Positions 59,600 to 64,000 of a stretch of DNA of 64,000 nt are shown piece by piece. The position numbers and the translations under genes are program-made. Within the stretch, counting starts at the first letter, position 1, and each line of letters starts with the position of its first letter. This stretch comes from Methanomicrobiaceae archaeon (GTDB lineage: Archaea > Halobacteriota > Methanomicrobia > Methanomicrobiales > Methanomicrobiaceae), in assembly GCA_016928355.1 (NCBI GenBank), contig JAFGKW010000036.1, forward strand, positions 62,001-126,000, written 5' to 3'. The notes under the pieces are model-generated. The model did not search any database. It had not been told where the DNA came from and was given only the letters and a program-made list of their open reading frames with translations.

Positions 59600-60106
59600 A
59601 TGCATGCAGTCGTAAGGATAAGAAAGATCAATATACCGGGGGAGATTGGGGTTAAAGATGATTTCCTGAAAGCGGCGGAATCAATATCCTCCCTGCCGGT
59701 TGAGCATTCGATAATATTCGATGCTGACGGGAATGTACTTGAACAAAATACATCGGGTGAGAAGAACAGGATAATTCTCTGGCATTCCGACCTTTTTAGG
59801 CTGTCGGGAAAGATATTCATGCATAATCATCCATTGGGGACATCGTTTTCGCTCAGCGATATTCATACGGCATGCATGCTGGAGATGGCAGGGATGATCG
59901 CTGTTACAGGTAAGCAAATCTACTGTCTCTTTCCCCCGGAGGAGAACGAAACATTCACCCGGAGCGATTACGCCGATATCGTCCGGTGTTATACTGTAAG
60001 GTGCAGGATGCTTCCCCTATCAGGAAGGTTTAAGTCTCCAGACCGGGCCTGGGAGTACGTTGCAATCGACATGGGTCTCCGTTATCTCAGGATTACTTTT
60101 CCCTGA
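59600..60106 (+). CDS. JAB/MPN-like putative metalloprotease-fold protein
   Basis: SGKIFMHNHPLGTSFSLSDIHTACMLEMAGMIAVTGKQIYCL. Confidence 0.55.
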   Translation: MHAVVRIRKINIPGEIGVKDDFLKAAESISSLPVEHSIIFDADGNVLEQNTSGEKNRIILWHSDLFRLSGKIFMHNHPLGTSFSLSDIHTACMLEMAGMIAVTGKQIYCLFPPEENETFTRSDYADIVRCYTVRCRMLPLSGRFKSPDRAWEYVAIDMGLRYLRITFP

Positions 60107-60224
60107 CCGCGACGGGTTCCCCGTCAATTACTTCGAAAAAATTCGAAGCCATCAATTATTATATTATAAAAAAAGAACAATTGTTTTTATGCAATAATTT
60201 AGTATTTCCGGGGGCAGGAGTTTT

Positions 60225-61190
60225 TTGTATAGCTTGTGCTCTGAGATTTTTCATTATTGCCGAACAGGGGGTATACCACTGATAGAATTTCAGAATGTGA
60301 CAAAGACATATGGCGAAATGAACGCCGTGGATGGTCTCTCGATGACGATTGGGAGAGGAGAGATATTCGGCCTGCTCGGGCCGAACGGTGCTGGGAAGAG
60401 CACTGCGATACTGATGCTCTGCGGGCTGATACATCCTTCTGCGGGCGAATGCCTGATAGACGGCGTCGAAGTCTCGAAGAACCCGGTAGAGGTCAAGATG
60501 AAGATCGGATATATGCCCGAGGATGTCGGCTTTTATTCGAATCTCACCGCAGCACAGAATCTTGATTTTTTTGGCAAGCTCTATGATATCCCGGTGGAAA
60601 AAAGAGCTGAGAGGATAAATGAGCTTCTTAGGCTCGTGGGGCTTTCAGGGGTCGAAAAGAAGGTCGGTGGTTATTCAAAGGGGATGCGGCAGAGGCTTGG
60701 AATTGCGAAGGCTCTCGTCAACGACCCCGAAGTTGTGATCCTCGATGAGCCAACGGCAAATCTCGACCCGCAGGGAGTATCCGACTACAGGAGGATCATC
60801 AGGGAGATATCTGGGTCGGATAAGACCGTCCTCGTCTCCTCACACATCCTCTCAGAGGTCAGTAAGGTCTGCTCAAGGGTCGGAATCATGCAGAAGGGCC
60901 GCCTTGTCAGGGATGGTTCATGGGACGATCTTGCAAGAAACCTCGATCTCCTGAATCTCCCGGAGATAATCATAAATGTCGAGTCTGTAACAGAGCTGCC
61001 CGGGTTTGCTCACGGCAATATAATCAGAGTCGATTATTCGGGGGATATGACAAAGGCAAGAATTACTGCATCTAAGGATATCAGGACGTTTATCGGAGAG
61101 CAGATGTTCAACGCCGGAATCGTTCCGAGGGAGATCAGCCTCGATGCAGTGACGATGGAGGATGCGATTCTTTCGTATTACAACGGGTGA
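60225..61190 (+). CDS. ABC transporter ATP-binding protein
   Basis: GPNGAGKST, GGYSKGMRQRLGIAKAL, VVILDEPTANLDP; exact start uncertain (TTG at 60225 per ORF track). Confidence 0.92.
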   Translation: MYSLCSEIFHYCRTGGIPLIEFQNVTKTYGEMNAVDGLSMTIGRGEIFGLLGPNGAGKSTAILMLCGLIHPSAGECLIDGVEVSKNPVEVKMKIGYMPEDVGFYSNLTAAQNLDFFGKLYDIPVEKRAERINELLRLVGLSGVEKKVGGYSKGMRQRLGIAKALVNDPEVVILDEPTANLDPQGVSDYRRIIREISGSDKTVLVSSHILSEVSKVCSRVGIMQKGRLVRDGSWDDLARNLDLLNLPEIIINVESVTELPGFAHGNIIRVDYSGDMTKARITASKDIRTFIGEQMFNAGIVPREISLDAVTMEDAILSYYNG

Positions 61191-61199
61191 GTGGTAAGG

Positions 61200-62327
61200 A
61201 TGAAATCAAAGGGACTGTTTGCAATATCTGAAAAGGAGTTTCACGATCATATATACGGCCGGAAATTCCTCCTGTTTCTCTCGATAATCCTCGTTGTAAC
61301 GATAATCGGGATGGCTACGGGTTCTGTGGAATACAATAAGCAGATCGACCAGTATAATGATAACCTGGACCTGGCGGATGAGTATACAGATTACGCACCT
61401 TCATGGTATAGGCCGTCGGTGATGACGATCTTCAACGGAGTTGGTGTACTTCTTGCCTCCCTTGGAGCAATACTCGGGATCGCCATGGGTTTTGACCTGA
61501 TTACGAGGGAAAAGGAGAGCAAATCGTTGAAGATACTGCTCTCGCATCCGATATACCGCGACGAGGTTATCAATGGCAAGGCCGTGGGAGGGATAATGGC
61601 CCTTGTTCTTGCACTTGGAATAACGTTCATAATATCTCTCGGTGTAATGCTCATCTTCGGGATAGTTCCGTCCGGTGAGGAGTTCATATACATACTCCTG
61701 TTCGGTTTCGCCGCATTCCTGATGATATTTTCATACTTTGCAATCTCGATGTTCATGTCGACCGTTGCTGAAGACAGCGGTAATGCGCTAGTATATACCC
61801 TGATAGTCTTCGTCTTCCTCTCAAGCCTTCTGCCGGTCTTCGTCTGGGGTTCAACGATGGATCTCATCATCGGCGAGCCGCCCGAGTACCCGGAGGATCT
61901 GATTAAGGAGATGGAAGTGGTCAGAATGGGCACGTTCACAACTACGGCTGTGGAAGTGTCTGTAAGCGATTCAGACGGAGTACCGACGACAGAGGCTGAA
62001 ATATATGATCCGTTCGAAGGCAACGAGGTCTGGCAGAAATATATGGAGGACATGGAGAACTACTGGAATAAGCGGCAGATGGTCTCAGGTTTTGTCAACC
62101 TCCTCTCACCGACAAATAACTTCCAGACCATAATGAGTTCGCTCACTTACCCGAATATGGCTTATATGTCCTCTTCTATCTTCGGCGGTCCTGTAGAGGA
62201 GACCGGGGATGCCGGTGTTTCTGATGTTCTCGGGGCACTAATGTGGAATTTCGTGGCCCTCGCTGCTATCCCCGTCGTTTTCTTCGGTATGGCGTATATC
62301 CGCTTCATGAGGCTTGATGTGAGGTAG
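61200..62327 (+). CDS. ABC-2 type transporter permease
   Basis: ATG 61200 (or GTG 61191); SEKEFHDHIYGRKFLLFLSIILV; FDLITREKESKSLKILLSHPIYRDEVINGKAVGG. Confidence 0.88.
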   Translation: MKSKGLFAISEKEFHDHIYGRKFLLFLSIILVVTIIGMATGSVEYNKQIDQYNDNLDLADEYTDYAPSWYRPSVMTIFNGVGVLLASLGAILGIAMGFDLITREKESKSLKILLSHPIYRDEVINGKAVGGIMALVLALGITFIISLGVMLIFGIVPSGEEFIYILLFGFAAFLMIFSYFAISMFMSTVAEDSGNALVYTLIVFVFLSSLLPVFVWGSTMDLIIGEPPEYPEDLIKEMEVVRMGTFTTTAVEVSVSDSDGVPTTEAEIYDPFEGNEVWQKYMEDMENYWNKRQMVSGFVNLLSPTNNFQTIMSSLTYPNMAYMSSSIFGGPVEETGDAGVSDVLGALMWNFVALAAIPVVFFGMAYIRFMRLDVR

Positions 62328-62328
62328 G

Positions 62329-63777
62329 GTGATGAATCTTTCTTTTGACATGGCTGGCAGATATCTCCTGATATCCGCCCTTCTATTCTCCCTGGTAGTG
62401 CCGCAGGCTGTTCTTGCCGGGTCGGATTCGACGGCAAACACCGAGATCTCATGCACGTATCCCGGACGGATCGTCGAGGCCGGTGAGACCGTTAAATTCG
62501 ATCTCAAGATAAAGAACAACATCGGCACATACCAGAAGAAGCTCCATATCGACACCTTCAAAGGTGAGGAGGACTGGAAGTTCAGCTTCTATGCAGGCGA
62601 AAATGAGATCGACAGGGTTGCAATGGGCGAAGGGGATGAGATTACCATCACCTTCGAGATCGATACCGCAGGAGATACGGCAGTCGATACATATCCCGTC
62701 CGGGTCAGGATTGACGACGGCCGCCTGTGGCTGTATATAAATATAGACAAATCCCACGACGGTGAATCAGGAATTTTGAAAGTGACCGTGGTCGACGAAC
62801 AGGGTGAAAAGATCAAAGGAGCCCTGATTAATGTTGCAAATGAGAGAAGGGGAAATATTGTAAAGTCCGTTGCCACGACCTCCGATGGTGAGGTGAGAAC
62901 CGAGGTAGGTCAGGGGGATTATATCCTCTACGTGGAGAGCGAAGGATACAGGAGTGCTGAAAAGGACGATGTCTCGATAAAGTGCGGGTATACGACAGAA
63001 GTCGGCACAATAATGCTAGAAAAGAAGAATTACGGGCTCACAATCGACGTTAAATCCCCGCTTGTAACCTCCTCGATTGGAAACAAACCCATATACGAGA
63101 TCGACTTATCCAATGTCGGAAAGAGTGACGATGTATTCGGACTCGATGTCGAAGGGCTTCCCTCAGGCTGGTACGGGCGGTACAAACTCGCGGCCGACTC
63201 AACAGAGAGCGTATCAAAGCTCTTCATCGAATCTGGTGATGAAAAAACCGTCTTCCTTGAGATAATTCCTCCGTATTCTGTTGAAAAAGGCGATTATTCA
63301 TTCAATGCCACAGTCACATCCTCTGACGGTGTATATTCAGAACCCCTCGATGCGAAGATAACCGGAAGCAGCAACATGGTGGTATTCTCGGAAAAGTACC
63401 GTTATGATATAACAAAGGGTGAAGCCGCCGATATCCCGGTGACCATATCGAACAGGGGCAACGGCGAAGCGCTTACCAATGTGAGGGTAGAGGTCTCTGC
63501 ACCTGAGGGCTGGAACGTCAGGGCATCACCCTCGACTGTTCCTTCTATTCAGCCCGGTGAGAAGGCGACCGTATACCTGAAGGTCACACCGCCGGCAAAT
63601 ATCGCCGCATCTGACTACAAGATATCTGTCAAGGTGATATCCGACCAGGAGGAGGAGACTGACGAAATAAGGGTCGTCATCAGTGAAAGCTCTCTTGTTG
63701 GGATTATGGGCCTGCTGCTCCTTGTTGGTGCATGCGGAGGAGTTTATTACTTCTTCAGGAAGCACGAGAGGAGGTAA
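62329..63777 (+). CDS. NEW3/COG1470-like membrane protein linked to the ABC exporter
   Basis: Signal peptide; carboxypeptidase-regulatory-like and NEW3 repeats; C-terminal TM LVGIMGLLLLVGACGGVYYFFRKHERR. Confidence 0.82.
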   Translation: MMNLSFDMAGRYLLISALLFSLVVPQAVLAGSDSTANTEISCTYPGRIVEAGETVKFDLKIKNNIGTYQKKLHIDTFKGEEDWKFSFYAGENEIDRVAMGEGDEITITFEIDTAGDTAVDTYPVRVRIDDGRLWLYINIDKSHDGESGILKVTVVDEQGEKIKGALINVANERRGNIVKSVATTSDGEVRTEVGQGDYILYVESEGYRSAEKDDVSIKCGYTTEVGTIMLEKKNYGLTIDVKSPLVTSSIGNKPIYEIDLSNVGKSDDVFGLDVEGLPSGWYGRYKLAADSTESVSKLFIESGDEKTVFLEIIPPYSVEKGDYSFNATVTSSDGVYSEPLDAKITGSSNMVVFSEKYRYDITKGEAADIPVTISNRGNGEALTNVRVEVSAPEGWNVRASPSTVPSIQPGEKATVYLKVTPPANIAASDYKISVKVISDQEEETDEIRVVISESSLVGIMGLLLLVGACGGVYYFFRKHERR

Positions 63778-63903
63778 ACACCCCTTTCAACATTCTTCTG
63801 CAGGTTGAAAAATAAACCAAAAACACTTATATGATTCATATGTCCCGGACAGAGTACGTATAAGTATCTGGGTCTTACATATATAAGGGAGGTCAGGATA
63901 GTA

Positions 63904-64000
63904 GTGAGCGATCCATTAATACCAGGTGTAAATATAGGTCTCGTGGGCCACGTGGACCACGGAAAGACCACTTTGGTCTCTGGTCTGACAGGCCAGTGGA
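63904..64000 (+). CDS. Translation initiation factor aIF2 gamma subunit, 5' part
   Basis: GTG start; [32 protein letters not shown]; open to the right edge, absent from the ORF track. Confidence 0.85.
   Translation, partial: MSDPLIPGVNIGLVGHVDHGKTTLVSGLTGQW

Noticed and set aside
61391-62053. 220-aa minus ORF opposite the ABC permease
   Set aside because: Antisense shadow; the permease is supported by operon context and TM pattern.
1-64000. CRISPR arrays, insertion sequences, tRNA or rRNA genes
   Set aside because: No regularly spaced direct repeats of CRISPR length, no transposase motifs, and no tRNA cloverleaf or rRNA core recognised by eye; a tRNAscan-SE/ISfinder run would be decisive.

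Overview
The window reads as archaeal chromosome, most likely a Methanomicrobiales-type methanogen. That lineage call is inferred from methanogen-type HDILN-box PAS kinases, a YcaO/methanogenesis-marker-1 protein, archaeal type II GAPDH, NikR, a membrane pyrophosphatase, and the 5' end of aIF2-gamma at the right edge. I see no rRNA, tRNA, CRISPR array or insertion sequence. The content is dominated by PAS-rich signal transduction: about ten kinase or response-regulator-like genes, a CheB-CheR-PAS chimera, and an anchored binding protein/kinase/receiver cluster. There are also two ABC-2 exporter modules, MMPL/RND genes, a DASS transporter, a TMEM175-like channel, an MFS transporter, AsnB, a UbiB-like kinase, GpmA and several surface proteins. 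The observations I rate highest are: (1) a possible structured RNA gene at about 16278-16430, with a perfect 11-bp closing stem, three internal hairpins and a correctly spaced TATA box; (2) four 12-bp-phased TGCAATG-like repeats just upstream of an HTH-PAS regulator; (3) a rearrangement scar near 44.03 kb where an N-truncated MMPL/RND fragment abuts, head to head, an apparently N-truncated NEW3/S-layer-like protein; (4) a decayed HATPase fragment at 9659-9870; (5) kinase-like proteins whose phosphoacceptor His is replaced by Asn or Asp; (6) unannotated DEDDh-exonuclease-like and JAB-like ORFs; (7) a lipoprotein that appears to need a CTG or other non-AUG start. All homology calls come from motif recognition by eye; no database search was run.
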